From Isochrysis galbana (lineage: Eukaryota > Haptophyta > Isochrysidales > Isochrysidaceae), in contig CM030932.1 in the NCBI GenBank assembly GCA_018136815.1, positions 8,866,001-8,930,000 of the forward strand: a stretch of 64,000 nt of DNA. Direction: 5' to 3'. Below, piece by piece: positions 20,318 to 31,521 of this stretch. The first letter of the stretch is position 1; the number at the start of each line of letters is the position of its first letter. A model generated the notes under the pieces. That model did no database searches, was not told the DNA's origin, and saw only the letters and a list, made by a program, of their open reading frames with translations. The translations under genes and the position numbers were made by a program.

Positions 20318-23300
20318 GTGGAGGCCAAGCCAATGGAGGACTCCTTCAACCCGGAGGAGGAGCAGAAGCAGGAGTTGATGGTGCTCCAGTCCATCCTCAT
20401 GGACGAGTTCCAGGAGCTCGAACCAGAGAAGCTGAACGAGCATCGGCACCGCCGCCGGTGTGCCCTCACCATTCTGCCGCATCCATCGGCCCATGAGGCC
20501 AACTATGTGCAGGTAGTGCTCGAGGTGACGCTCGAGCCGACCTACCCGATCCTCCTGCCGCTACTCCACGTCACCAACGCCCCCGCTGCCTCGCACAAGC
20601 TCAGCGATGCGATGCTGGCTGAGTTAGCCGATCTCCTCAAGGCTGTCTCCAGAGAGCATGCAGGAAGTGTCCACCTGATGGCTCTTGCCGAGAAAGCACG
20701 CGACTTCCTGTGCCCGAGGAACATCCCCGAGCCGAAGCCCATCTCAGCTCATGAGCAGATGATCATGCGCCAGTTGCAAGAGGGCACATCAAAGCTCGAC
20801 ATGACCGTCATCCCGGTCAGCATCTCTCATCAGTCTTCGCCAAAGCAGAACGGCCGAGGAGGGGTCTTGTCGGAGGATGGGCCCGTTAGCTTGGAAACGG
20901 TGGAAGCGGAGCTGGACATCAAGCTGCAAGCCCTCCAGCGCAAGCGCAAGCAGAGTGTGAAGCGTCGCAAGGCACGTGGCGCTGTCGACATCCGCGCTGG
21001 CGAAGCCTCGAGAAGGAATGGTCATGCACACAAAGGTGCAGACGACTCAAGCGAAGAGGAGGAGCCGTCAAAGATGGCGCTGCCGCGCTCGGTTTCATTG
21101 ATGGGGGCGCCACGACATATCTTGTCGACTTCTGGGCTTGCTCCTCGGGAGCTTCTACCCCCTCCCATAATGCAGCGGGGCCAATCTGCTGCGGCGCCCG
21201 TCGTCGAGGTCAAGAAGCCCTCACAAGCATCCGCTTTTGCAGAGGCTGCGGTGGACGCCGGCCGCAAAATGTGGGGCTCTGTGAAGGAGCTATTGTCCAG
21301 CTCAGGTGCCGCCTGGAGCCGTGAAAACGGTCGTGGCGTCGAAGAAGAAACGAGCGATGGTGAGGAATCGGACTGTTCTACACCGACCGGGACCCACACT
21401 CGATTGGCTTTTCTGAGCGATTGTGAGGAGGAAGACATCCGTCTGTCACGTTTTCGAAACGATTTTGAGGTACTTGAGAGGCTTGGTAAGGGAGGTTTCG
21501 GCCAGGTGCGTGGCTGCTACGCCCATCTAGCCCCCCGTGTTTTAACATCTCCCGGAGCCTTGGTGTGGGCTGACGCAGGGCCAATTGGAAATGACTCCAC
21601 AACGACACTTGGATCCGCCCTGCCTAGCAAAGAGTATGTGTTCGAGATGGGCGATGCGATTGATGGCATTCGCTCCCCACCGCCTCAGGTGTGGCACGTG
21701 CGCAATAAATTGGACGGCCTGGACTACGCAGTGAAGTCTGTCCGCATCAAGCCGGGGCAAGATGTAGCCAAACTTCTTCGTGAGGTTAACACGCTTTCGC
21801 GCATGCATAACACGCACATTGTACGTTATTACAACGCATGGATCGAGGTAGCGGCACAACACCCTCCATAGCCCGGGCCGCATCAATGGGCTTCCCTCAA
21901 ATGCTCACTCAGCATGTCGTAGCCTCATGGCTCAAGGATGCCCGCTCACCTCCCACGCCCATGACTACCAATCCATAATGAACTTCAGCCTCTACGCGAG
22001 GTCGCACACTGCTCTCGTAATCCGTATGTGTTTCAGTGAGGTTGGCTTACCGTGTCCTCATGCTCATGCTCCTGTTGCCCAATACTCTTGTTGCCCTAGG
22101 AGTCAGGAGTGTCCTCTCATATGCGCAAAAAACCGGCAGGCGGCGATTCTCGGAGTCTCTGTTCGCCATCGGCCCTGGTTCGCTCGCCTTCATATGACAT
22201 CTTTATCAGGTCCGATGGCGACGATGATGACGACGATGAAGATGGCTGGTCCGACCATTACAGTGATGGCACAGACGACACGTCCAGCGATGAAGACGTG
22301 GGTGCGCTGAGAAGTTCGTGCGTGGAAGCGGGCAGGCATGAAGGTGCTGCGCACAGGCCGCGAAGCAGAGGGGCAGGGGCGGATCCATCCACTGATGAAG
22401 GCGAAACGACGCCCGTCACGGACACCACAAGAGGAGCGCGAACCTCAAACATGTCTCTTAGCCGCTCTTCACCTCGCGGCTCGCCAGCCTGTGGAGCGAC
22501 CTCGCCGAAGAGCTCGCCAAAGGACTCCACGACGACACGCGGCAGAGCATCGTCGGAGGGCTCGCCCGCGTGCGGTGTCAGCTCTCCGCTGAGCTCTCCC
22601 ACAGGAACTGCTACCAGTAGCAAGTCGCCGAGCGACTCCCCACCACGGGGCGCAGCCTTACCACTTCGCTCCTCTCATGGAAAGCTTTCATCGCCGAAGA
22701 TAGCCTCACGCAGCCCCGTGGCATCGGCACTGAGCGCTCGTGTCCCGACAGCTTGCATCAGCGGCCTAGGTGAAGACAGTTGCAGTGAAGAATTCGAAGA
22801 CAGCTTCAGCAGTAACGCGTCGAGTGACGATGCGTCTGGTAGCGATGACGACTGGCTAGGTGAGGGATCCAGCGCTGCACATCCCCTCTCGAAAGGTGCA
22901 GCTGGCCATGCCGTCCCCCGTGCGGGCAGCACAGCCGCAGCCCCGGTCCTCAACACACGTCGAACCCTGTACATTCAAATGGAATATTGTAAGCGCACGC
23001 TAGATGAGCTCCTGCAAGAGGGGCAAATGAACGAGCAAACCATCTGGCGTACGCTGCGCCAGCTTCTCATCGGATTACAGCATGTGCACGCCCAGGGTAT
23101 TGTCCACCGTGACCTGAAACCCCAGAACATCTTCCTTGATTTTGGCGACAACTGTAAGCTTGGCGACTTCGGTCTTGCTACCCGTCGCACTGGCGCGGGC
23201 AATATTGGTTCGACTAGGGTGCTAAACGGCCTCGATCGTTCCGCGGCTGGCGGGAACTCTACCATCACAGTCGGTGATGTCGTGGATGGAGCCCAGTTGT

Positions 23301-25354
23301 CGGCGGTGCAGAGCACCGACGGTAGCGTACCCGCTCCGCCCTCGGAGGCGACAGCCGATGTCGGCACCTATCTGTATATGGATCCATACGCGGCAGGCTC
23401 GACCAACTCCTTCGCGCTCGATATTTGGTCGCTCGGCGTGATCCTCTTCGAGTTGTGCACGTATTTCCCGACGAGGATGGAGCGAATCATCGCCCTAACC
23501 GAGCTGCGTGAGGGCCGCACGCCTGATGCAGCTTTTGTCTCGCGCTGGCCTGCTCAGGCTGCCTTGATGCGCGAGATGCTGGACCCTGTTGCCGAGCGGC
23601 GCCCTTCGGCACGCAAGCTGTTGGAGCGCCTTCCTCCCCAAGAGGACGACGAGAATCTAAAGAATGCCTTGCGGGTGCTCTCGCAGCCACACTCCGAGTA
23701 CTATGCACTGCTCATGGAGAATCTCTTCGCGCCCCAGCGCGTTTTGCTGCCACCTCTTGCCCAAGGCGAGGATGATGGCCTCATCCCCGGCACTGGCCTC
23801 CATCGCGCATATTGCTCGCCGCTTCTCTTGCAGCCGCCTGCGTACATGCTTGATTTGCAAAGGGGACACGAGCTGCTCGCATCGGTGTTCCGACGCCACG
23901 GTGCCATTGAACTCTGTCTGCCCCCGCTCTGGCTCAAGCAGACTCCTGTTGCCGCGGGGTCTCCCGAGACTCTAGCTGCCTACTTGATTGAGTCGGGTGG
24001 CCACATCGTCGGCTTGCACACCGGAGGGCGACAGCCACTTTGCCAATATCTTTCCATCCACGCACCGCTTACAACATTCAAGCGCTACTCGCAGGGCGTC
24101 GCCCATAGGTTGCCACCGCCATCGAACAAACCTCCAGCGCTCAGGTTCACTGCTCAACTTGTCGCCGATTTCGACATTGTTGCTGCGCCTTACGCTGATG
24201 CGGCCGCCGACTTGCACGTCGGCTCTCCTGCTTCAGGGGTCGGCAATGCTGACTACCACGTCACCGATTTCGCGGGCGCGACGTCATCGACAGCGAAAAT
24301 AATTGAGTCCGAGGTCATTCGAGTTGCGTCTGAAGTCCTACACACTTTCAGCCTGCAAGCTTGTCCACGCATCGCCCTAACGCATCCCTCCCTCCAGGTG
24401 GCACTTTTCGAAATGTGCGCCGTACCTGGCGATGAGGCAAAGCGTTCACAGCTTCGAAACGAGCTGAACAAATTGGCCGGTGGAAGGCGTGAATGGCCGG
24501 CCATTGCAGCCCGGCTGCGCAAAGGGTTCGCCGCCCATGTCGTCCAATTGATCGAAAAGTACCTCAGCGCCCCGTGGAAACCCGACTTCCTGAAGAAAAA
24601 GCTACCTGCACTCTTGCACGGCAGGCTTGCAGCTGGACACGTGCGCCAAGGCGCGCTTGCTGCCGTCAAGGAGTTGGATGACGCGTGCACGGGAGCAAAG
24701 GACTTGGGTGTGTCCGAAGACATGCTTGTCGTGGACCCTCGCCTCTCACTTTCAGAGGTAGAATTTCCCTCTGGGCTTCAACTGCAGGTCTCGACACCAA
24801 GGCATTCAGTCCTGATGCGTGGGGGCCGCTTTGACAGTCTATTGGTTGCCTCTGGTGGTGAGCGGCGTGTTGCTTGTGGGCTCACAATAGCCACAAAACG
24901 CCTGCTCGAGGCAGCAGCGGAGGGCCGACCCAGCTCTTCCACACGTCCGGGCAATGAGCTTGAAGTTTGTGTTTGCTCGCCAGAGTCTTCTCTCGCGCAG
25001 CGGATGCAATTAGTCAGTTTGCTTTGGCGCGAAGGTGTGAGGGCAGATCTTTCACACGAGGGCGATCCCGGATCGCAAGTCGCCCAGGCAGCGATGCTCG
25101 GGGTTGCCATTGTGGCTATGCTCAGTGAACATGGCGATACTGTTACGATCAAAGCGCTTCGTCGGAAGGAGGAACAAGAAGAAGTCCCTTTCGCTGATGC
25201 CGTGAAGCACATCAAGCAAGTTCTCCATGCCCAGTCGTTACGCTCTATAGGTCGCTTCAAACCGCGGCAGGGGAGCTCTTCTCCGCAGGCGGAGCGCCGT
25301 GTCCCTGATCAATTGCCAGGCAACGCTAACACAGCTTTGAAGGTGCCCTTGTAA
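20318..25354 (+). CDS. GCN2: eIF2-alpha kinase GCN2 (EIF2AK4-like), three exons, 1533 aa
   Basis: Phosphorylates eIF2-alpha under amino-acid starvation (family knowledge). Exons: 20318-21505, 21689-21847, 22100-25354; introns 183 and 252 bp, both GT-AG and phase 0. Domain order matches GCN2: N-terminal RWD domain (residues about 6-135, GCN1-binding in the family), then a charged linker, then a protein kinase with LGKGGFGQ glycine loop (ends at 396), AVK lysine K412, a long acidic/serine-rich insert (about 450-735), MEYCKRTLDELL hinge, catalytic HRD D787 and DFG D805, and finally a histidyl-tRNA-synthetase-like region (about 1030-1450). No separate pseudokinase was recognised. Length is near the usual 1500-1650 aa. 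The start is the ATG at 20318; a second ATG five codons later (MEDSFNPEEEQ) is as good. The C-terminal ribosome-binding region is short or diverged. The first intron is stop-free and in frame (see separate entry). Confidence 0.95.
21506..21688 (+). other. GCN2: In-frame, stop-free intron (exitron-like) in the GCN2 kinase loop
   Basis: The 183-bp segment starts CAG^GTGCGT and ends CCTCAG^GTG. It is 61 codons with no stop, so the unspliced reading stays open. Removing it joins GKGGFGQ to VWHVRNKLDGLDYAVK, the expected beta1-beta2 sequence. Retaining it puts 61 residues between the glycine-rich loop and the ATP-anchoring lysine, which would be expected to impair the kinase. Whether retention occurs in cells is unknown. 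Confidence 0.85.
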
Positions 25355-25907
25355 TAATAACACGAGCTAGAAACGGACGGATTGACGATGTAGGGCCGCC
25401 ATGGCACCGCTCGAGGGAAGGCAGCAAATGAAGCAATCGCTAAAATGCATGGGGGGTTGGGAGGCACCTCCACTCCAGATCGCGAGTCTCATGGATGGGT
25501 GTTGGATACGGCCCGTGCCGATTTCGGCCATACTCACCTGACTCCTTTGCGTCAATATCTCTACCACTATCTCCGCGCCTAGCCCTACCCCTCCCTTTGC
25601 CACGCTCATCGGGCAGTGTCCTTGCGTTGGAGTACCGACCCCACGCCGAGGCGGGGCTGGAAAGAGGAGTGTCAACATTAGTTTTCACTTGAGCGGGCCG
25701 GGCTGGTTGACATTCATTAGTTGTTTTTTGGACGGAGAAAAGAACTACTACCTCCGTTCCAAAAGAGAGCCTTTGGAAAACAAGGGCGGCGCCCAGAGAA
25801 GGGGAGGCACTCCACAGAAGGTTGGGCTGAAGGGGTATGTATCTGTGACATCGGCACGCGTCAAGGTGTACGGGCAGGTGCGCTGAGCCTTCACGCATCG
25901 TTTCTGC
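25355..25907. other. Intergenic, 3' of GCN2
   Basis: Presumed 3'UTR, then sequence of no recognised content, leading into retroelement debris. No AATAAA-type signal stands out. Confidence 0.4.
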
Positions 25908-26261
25908 GTGTGTGAGCAAGAAGCGGCTAGGCGCCGCGAGCGCACCGAGGCCTTCAAACTCAATCCCCGCCCTAAGACGGCGCACGAAGCGCTTGGAAAA
26001 GGCCCGCCCAAGCAATGCTCGCGCTTTTCCCAAGGGTTGTGCCTCGGGAACAAACGGGGAGTCCGCTGCAACCTCTCCCACGACATTGCGGGCGCATGGA
26101 TCGACAACAAGTGCACCATCCGATGCCGACTTCACCCGCACAAGAAAATTCCGGGCGTCTGTTTGAACGGCCCGGCCTGTCTCTTCCTCCACCCAGAGTG
26201 CCAGAAAGGCATAGGAGAAACGGCTAGACCTCACCAAAGAAGACTGGAAACACGTAGCTAA
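25908..26261 (+). CDS. CCCH zinc-finger ORF, probably retroelement-derived
   Basis: A 117-codon frame containing two CCCH-like fingers: CSRFSQGLCLGNKRGVRCNL then SHD (C-x7-C-x8-C-x3-H) and CRLHPHKKIPGVCLNGPACL then FLH (ending C-x5-C-x3-H). Such fingers bind RNA. The start codon is uncertain. About 120 bp downstream, in another frame, is a zinc-binding tail typical of non-LTR retrotransposon polyproteins, so the finger may be the nucleic-acid-binding part of the same decayed element. A host CCCH protein whose other exons lie elsewhere is the alternative. Confidence 0.4.
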   Translation: MCEQEAARRRERTEAFKLNPRPKTAHEALGKGPPKQCSRFSQGLCLGNKRGVRCNLSHDIAGAWIDNKCTIRCRLHPHKKIPGVCLNGPACLFLHPECQKGIGETARPHQRRLETRS

Positions 26262-26344
26262 GCTATACACCCTCCCACTACTAAAACACACCGACAAACA
26301 CCCCCACTTCAAACACATAACTCATAGAAGGATAGGAACCAAGA

Positions 26345-26653
26345 ATAGATACAAAGACAGCCCAAAGGACAAAGGAAATATGTAGGCTGTGCAAACGCCA
26401 CCAGGAAAACTCGTGTCACCTAGCGTGGTGCCCCGCGACGAGAAAAGTATTTGATGCCATAGACGCCATCACAAACTACGCCCCCATCGCGGATAGGACC
26501 CGGAAGCAAAAGGCGAAGGATAGACTGTTCGCGTATCCAGACGCGACCACCCCCGACAGCTTGAATACTCTACACATCATCGCGTGGAGATACATAATAA
26601 GAGACTTCTACAGAGTAGAGTTCGAATCGTACGAATACCACTATATCGGCTAA
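26345..26653 (+). pseudogene. Reverse-transcriptase C-terminal zinc-binding tail (zf-RVT-like), fragment
   Basis: The frame ending TAA at 26651-26653 reads EICRLCKRHQENSCHLAWCP, a C-x2-C-x(n)-H-x4-C arrangement characteristic of the zinc-binding C-terminus of non-LTR retrotransposon proteins. It is followed by about 65 residues to the stop. The preceding reverse transcriptase is absent or frameshifted (another frame reads EDWKHVAKLYTLPLLKHTDK just upstream), so this is a remnant. Confidence 0.5.
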
Positions 26654-26654
26654 A

Positions 26655-27310
26655 AAGTTCCGTCCTACATTATAGGACCGCGTCCTACGATTTCGGTGTA
26701 TTTGTAGGACCCTGAGCTTGAAAGTCACACAACTTTCGAGAGTGAAGGATTGGGACTTCCCACCAACCACCAACCACCAACTGAAGGATAGTCCCAACGC
26801 AGTCTTGAGATCCTTAGCTCCCACTATGGCCAAGGCTGTAGACTTCGTCTTAACCGAGCTTTCGGCTCCAGCATGAATTGAGTACTTCGGCCATCGGAGG
26901 CCACCGGGTGCGTCGAGAGTTTTGTTTTTGCCCCGCAAGAGGCAAAAGCAGCCAAAACTCTCAGCATTGGGCTTCAAAACCAAGCTTGGTCTCCACTGAA
27001 GGTCGAAAAGAACCCATGCCAAAGAGCATTTCATCTCGTGGGAGCAAGTTCTAGGGAGCTCGTCATGAGCCTCAAATCGTGTCCTCAGGTGTTTGCGGCA
27101 ATTCGTAGGACAACGCCGTTTTTTGCCGGGAAGGCTTTCGCGAGTGGCAAATAACTCATTATGCTTTGAGAATGGTGTCTTGAGCCTCTAGGAGGACTCA
27201 ATGAGGGCAATGAGATGAACACAGAAACCAAATCCTAGCTCCCTATTCCTAGATTGAACCGTGTCTTCATAGTTCACAACGTCGTCCTACATTGTAGGAC
27301 TCGTCCTATA
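26655..27310. repeat. Segment bounded by GTCCTACATTRTAGGAC hairpins
   Basis: The palindrome GTCCTACATTATAGGAC lies at about 26662 and GTCCTACATTGTAGGAC at about 27285. A third stem-loop (GTCCTACG...TTGTAGGAC) lies directly after the first. The 620-bp interior has no coding frame of note. This may be a small foldback element or a repeat pair left by one. Confidence 0.5.
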
Positions 27311-27849
27311 AAGCTGGGTACCTTTATCCGATATACCCGTACTAGAATCCACGCTAGTGAGATTCACTACCCTAGTGAGAGGCCTTGCCGCGCCAAACAC
27401 ACACAGCCTGGCGCGCACCCGGAAGGCGGCCCAGGGAAGAAAACCGAAACTCAAGAACCCGCCGGAACTCAGCGCCCCGACCTTTATAGAGGAGAAAAAA
27501 GGCAAACTAAAAATGAGTGCCTGCCTTGGCTTAGTGGCGGAAGCGGAAGCACTCGGCCTTGCCGAGAAGCTCGACTGAGACATAAGCACACTCCCACCTC
27601 CGAACAACGAGTAAAACCCGCCGCGAAAACCACAATGATACTACGAGTGACAACCCACACATCGAGAACCAACATCCGCGCCTCGACACAAGAGAAACGG
27701 GCCACCTAGAGGCACAAGAGGACGAAGGGGAATCTCCACTAGGGGCCGGTGCAACCCGCCCAACCTGACCCCCCCCCCGCAACCTGGGCCCCAAGTAGTG
27801 CACGAGGGGAGATGCCGCAAGGCGGGAAGTGAGGGAGAGGAAGGGGAAT
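27311..27849. other. Intergenic, no gene recognised
   Basis: Open frames are short and lack family character. It probably belongs to the retroelement debris on both sides. Confidence 0.4.
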
Positions 27850-27899
27850 GGGCGTGGCTACGGTAGCTGGACCCATGGCCGCGCGCGAGGCGAGAATAT

Positions 27900-28120
27900 T
27901 AGTAGTAAAAGGTTTTTTTCATAAGAACATTGGCATTGGAGAGATACATCATACTCAGCAAAGCCCTCCTTTTCGCCAACACGACCGACTCGGCAAGGTC
28001 TACCCAGGATGGCATGGGCAAACAGCCAAAAAAAAAGGATAGACATGAACGTTATCAGACCCGTGTTTACACTAGGCCCAAAAGACACACTAACTAATAC
28101 CCAGCGCGGAGCTCCTCGCG
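27900..28120 (+). pseudogene. Second copy of the LSKALLFANTTDSAR peptide fragment
   Basis: Encodes ILSKALLFANTTDSARST then GMGKQPKKK, after which a long A-run shifts the frame before DMNVIRPVFTLGP. Homologous to 9498-9650. It supports a common ancestral coding sequence that is decaying in both places. Confidence 0.5.
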
Positions 28121-28186
28121 CTAGCCACCAAGCTGAAGCTGAGGGTGGCTCATATTCATATGGTCGAGGAACACAATAACTAAAAT

Positions 28187-28870
28187 TAATTAATGTTATA
28201 TCCTAGCCAACCCCACTAGCTCATTGGACACAACTTTTCCGTCTCGGAATCCCGCCATGCCTGACGAGCCAGGTGTCCGAGTGCTACCGGGGGGAGGGGG
28301 GAGGGAGCACTGCCCCCTCCCCTCGATATTTGTCCTCCCCCCAGTGCACGCACCGACCCCGCGCACCCCAGCACGTCCTCTCCTCGAGTCCACGCTGGGG
28401 GAAAACCCCTTTCGGGTAAAAGCAACGCAGGGGGGGGGGGGGGGGGCACTCGTGAATGGGAGCCCAGAAGCGCTAATCTCTCTCGCCGAGGCGAGTGACC
28501 GCGGCGAGCCGCGGCCCTTCCCTCCTGGTTCTGGTGCCCCTGTCTTCTCTTACCCAAACGGGGCGAGAAGACACGTAAATGCCGGAGGGGAGAGCTGCCA
28601 CTCCCCCCTCCCCTCCCTCTTCCCTCTTCCTCCTCTCTTCCCTGCGGCTCTGGCCCATGGCGCGCGCCTGCGGCCCCTCTTCAGGTCCCCAGGAGGCCTG
28701 CAGGGGCCTGGGAGCGCAGCTCAGGGGGCAGGTGAGGCTGGGGCATGGCCCTGGCCCCTCCTGCCTCTCCCTCGCTGGCTCTCGAGCCCCTGCCGGTCGA
28801 CAGGAGCTGGCTGGGGGCTCCTGATCAGGGGGGCCCATGGGGAGGAGGGGTTGGTCAGAGCGAGAAGCAG
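28187..28870. repeat. Dispersed repeat family A, copy 2 (contiguous)
   Basis: The first half matches 504-845 and the second half 1990-2330, here joined without interruption at about 28535. This is the best copy for defining the uninterrupted family. Confidence 0.85.
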
Positions 28871-29283
28871 GCCAACGCGGGCCAGGGCGTGCGAACTGTG
28901 CCCGACTCTCAAGGAAAGTCTGGGCAGTCTGGGTGAGTCTCCCCTACATGCCAAGAGGCATCGCAGGGGGGTGGATGGTTCTCACCCCCCATGAGGGGAG
29001 TCGAGAGAGTGGGGGGGGGGCGCGAGGCCCCCCTCCATGGCGACCAATCATAAGATTAGTGATGGTCGAGGAACACAAACAATAAACACGAGACACGCGA
29101 TTACAGAACACTCATACGTACGATGGTCAACATTGAAAACAACGACGCGATACATAACAATAACAGCGCGCACAACCCGGCAACACAAACACTAGCCAGC
29201 CAAAAGGCCTGCTCGGACCCCATACTCCGAACCGGGCCCAAGGTAGTGCACCTAGTCCGGACCAGCCGAATCTACTCTAGGGA
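28871..29283. other. Repeat C-like piece and retroelement tail
   Basis: 28990-29060 is related to family C. 29190-29260 contains CCGAACCGGGCCCAAGGTAG, similar to the retroelement 3' ends at about 9880 and 62700. No gene was recognised before the stop codon of the proline-rich region at 29284. Confidence 0.45.
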
Positions 29284-31487
29284 TTACCCTGCTGCACGAG
29301 TCACTCGCTCGCGCACAAATGGTGCTGGCGGAGGCGGCGGCGAGGGATCCGGAGAAATCGGGAGAGGTGGCGGCGGCGGCGAAGGTTCGGGCGACATAGG
29401 CGACGGTGATGGAAGAGGCGATGGCTCTGGGCTAAAGGGAAATGGCGGCGGCAGCGGAGAAGGTGAAGGTGAAAAGGGAGGCGGCGCAGGAGATTCCTCC
29501 TCCGGAGCGAATGGCGGTGGGAAGGGTAGCGGCGGCGCGGTCGGAGGCAGAGGAAGGGGTGGTGGAGCATGCAGCGGGGGGGAGGGAGGTAGAGTTGGTG
29601 GGTCGAATATTGGTGAGAGTGGGTACGGTAGTGGCGCTTGTGATGGCAGTGGAGGCGCGGGAGGCTGCGGTGCAGGCGGCTGTGGCGCAGGCTCAGGTTG
29701 TGTCCGAGGAGGCGGTGCAAGAGGGGACGGTGCCGGCGGCAGGGAAGTCGGCGGAGGCGGTGGCGGAGGAGGCGGTGCCGGCAATTCAAAGATCGGATAC
29801 AGCGGGGGGCGGTGCCGGAGGAGGTGCAGATGGAGGTGCGGGTAGCGGCAGAGTCGGTGGCAGCGGTGTGCTTCGAGGTGGTGACGGCGAAGGACGCGCT
29901 GGAGGAGGTGGAGGCGATGGTTCAAAGATCGGATGCAGCGGGGACGGTGGCGGAGGAGGTGCAGATGGAGGCGGCGGAGGCGGCGGAGGCGGCGACGGCG
30001 GCAAATTAGGCGGAGAGCCCGGTGGGAGCTCTGGCGGCGTCAATGGCGGCGGAGCGAAGGGCGGTGTGAAGGGTGGAGGCGGCGTCGGTGGAGGCGGTGC
30101 CGGTGTCGGTGGCGTGGGCGGTGGCGCCGACGGTGACGGCGGAGGGACAGGAGGTGGCATAGTGGGAGGGTCAAAGATTGGTGACAACGATGACGGTGGC
30201 GGTGAAAGCGCTGTTGGTGGAACCTCGGGCGGCGGCGGCGCGGGCGGCAGCGATGCAGGAGGCGGGTGGCTTGGTGGTGGAGCCGATGGAGATGGTGTGT
30301 CCGGGGGGGACTGGAGGGGGGCGGAGGGGACGGCATCGGAGGAGACGGTGGCGGCGGCGATGGCGGTAGAGGAGACGGTGGCTGGGGGCTTGGTGGGGGG
30401 CCCGGAGGAGGAGGGAAGGGGGGCGGCGGCGATGGCGGTGGAGGAGACGGCGGCGGCGAGGGCGGCGGGGGAGATGGGGACGGCGGCGGGCTCGGAGGTG
30501 GAGGAGAGGGGGGCGGCGGACTGGGCGGCGGGGCGAGGGCGGAGGAGGGCTCGGTGGAGGTGACGACGGAGGCGGTGCTGAAGGGGGCGGAGGAGAGGGG
30601 GAGGGGGCGAGGGGGCGGCGGACTCGGCGAAGGGGGCGACGGAGGCGACGGAGGCGGTGCCGACGGCGGCGGAGGCGACGGCGGCGGGGGGCTGGGAGGA
30701 GGAGGTGACGGAGGCGGGGGCGACGGAGGCGGCGGCGGCAGTGAAGATGGTGGCGGGGGGCTCGGTGGTGGAGGCGAGGAAGGCGGGGGGCTCGGAGGGG
30801 GGAGGAGGGCGGCGGCGAGGGCGGTGGAGGAGACGGAGGCGATGGCGAAGGGGGCGGAGGGGAAGGGGAAGGAGGCGGGGAAGGTGGAGGCTTTACGGGA
30901 GCTGGCGACGGTGGCGGTGGCGATGGGGAAGGGAGGAAGGGCGGAAGGGGCGAGGGTTGCGACGGGCGTGGCCGAGGTGGCGATGGAAGGGGCGGAGGGG
31001 GCGGAGAGGGATCCGGAGAAATCGGGAGAGGCGGTGGCGGCGGCGACGGCTCGGGTGACATAGGGGACGGTGGTGGTGGTGGAGATGGCTCAGGCGACAT
31101 AGGGGACGGTGGTGGAGGAGGCGATGGCTCTGGGCTAAGGGGAGAGGGCGGTGGCGGCGGAGAAGGTGCAGGTGAAAAAGGAGGAGGCGCAGGAGACTCC
31201 ACCTCCGGAGCGAATGGCGGTGGGAAGGGCAGCGGTGGTTTCGGCGGAGGTAGAGCAGGGAGCGGCGGCGGCAAAACCGGTGGAGAAGAGGGGGGCGAGG
31301 GGGGCGGCGGACTCGGCAGAAGGGGCGACGGAGGCGACGGCGACGGAGGCGACGGCGGCGGAGGCGACGGCGGCGGAGGCGACGGCGGCGGGCTGGGCTG
31401 CGGAGGTGAGGGCGGAGGCAGGCTCGGTGGAGGCGACGACGGAGGCGATGCCGCAGGGGGCGGAGGAGAGGGGGAGGGGGCGAAGGG

Positions 31488-31521
<34 letters not shown>

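Noticed and set aside
21689-22099. Truncated GCN2 ending at the stop near 21871
   Set aside because: Splicing 21848-22099 (GT...AG, phase 0) continues the kinase directly into the insert, hinge and catalytic loop, so the stop is intronic.
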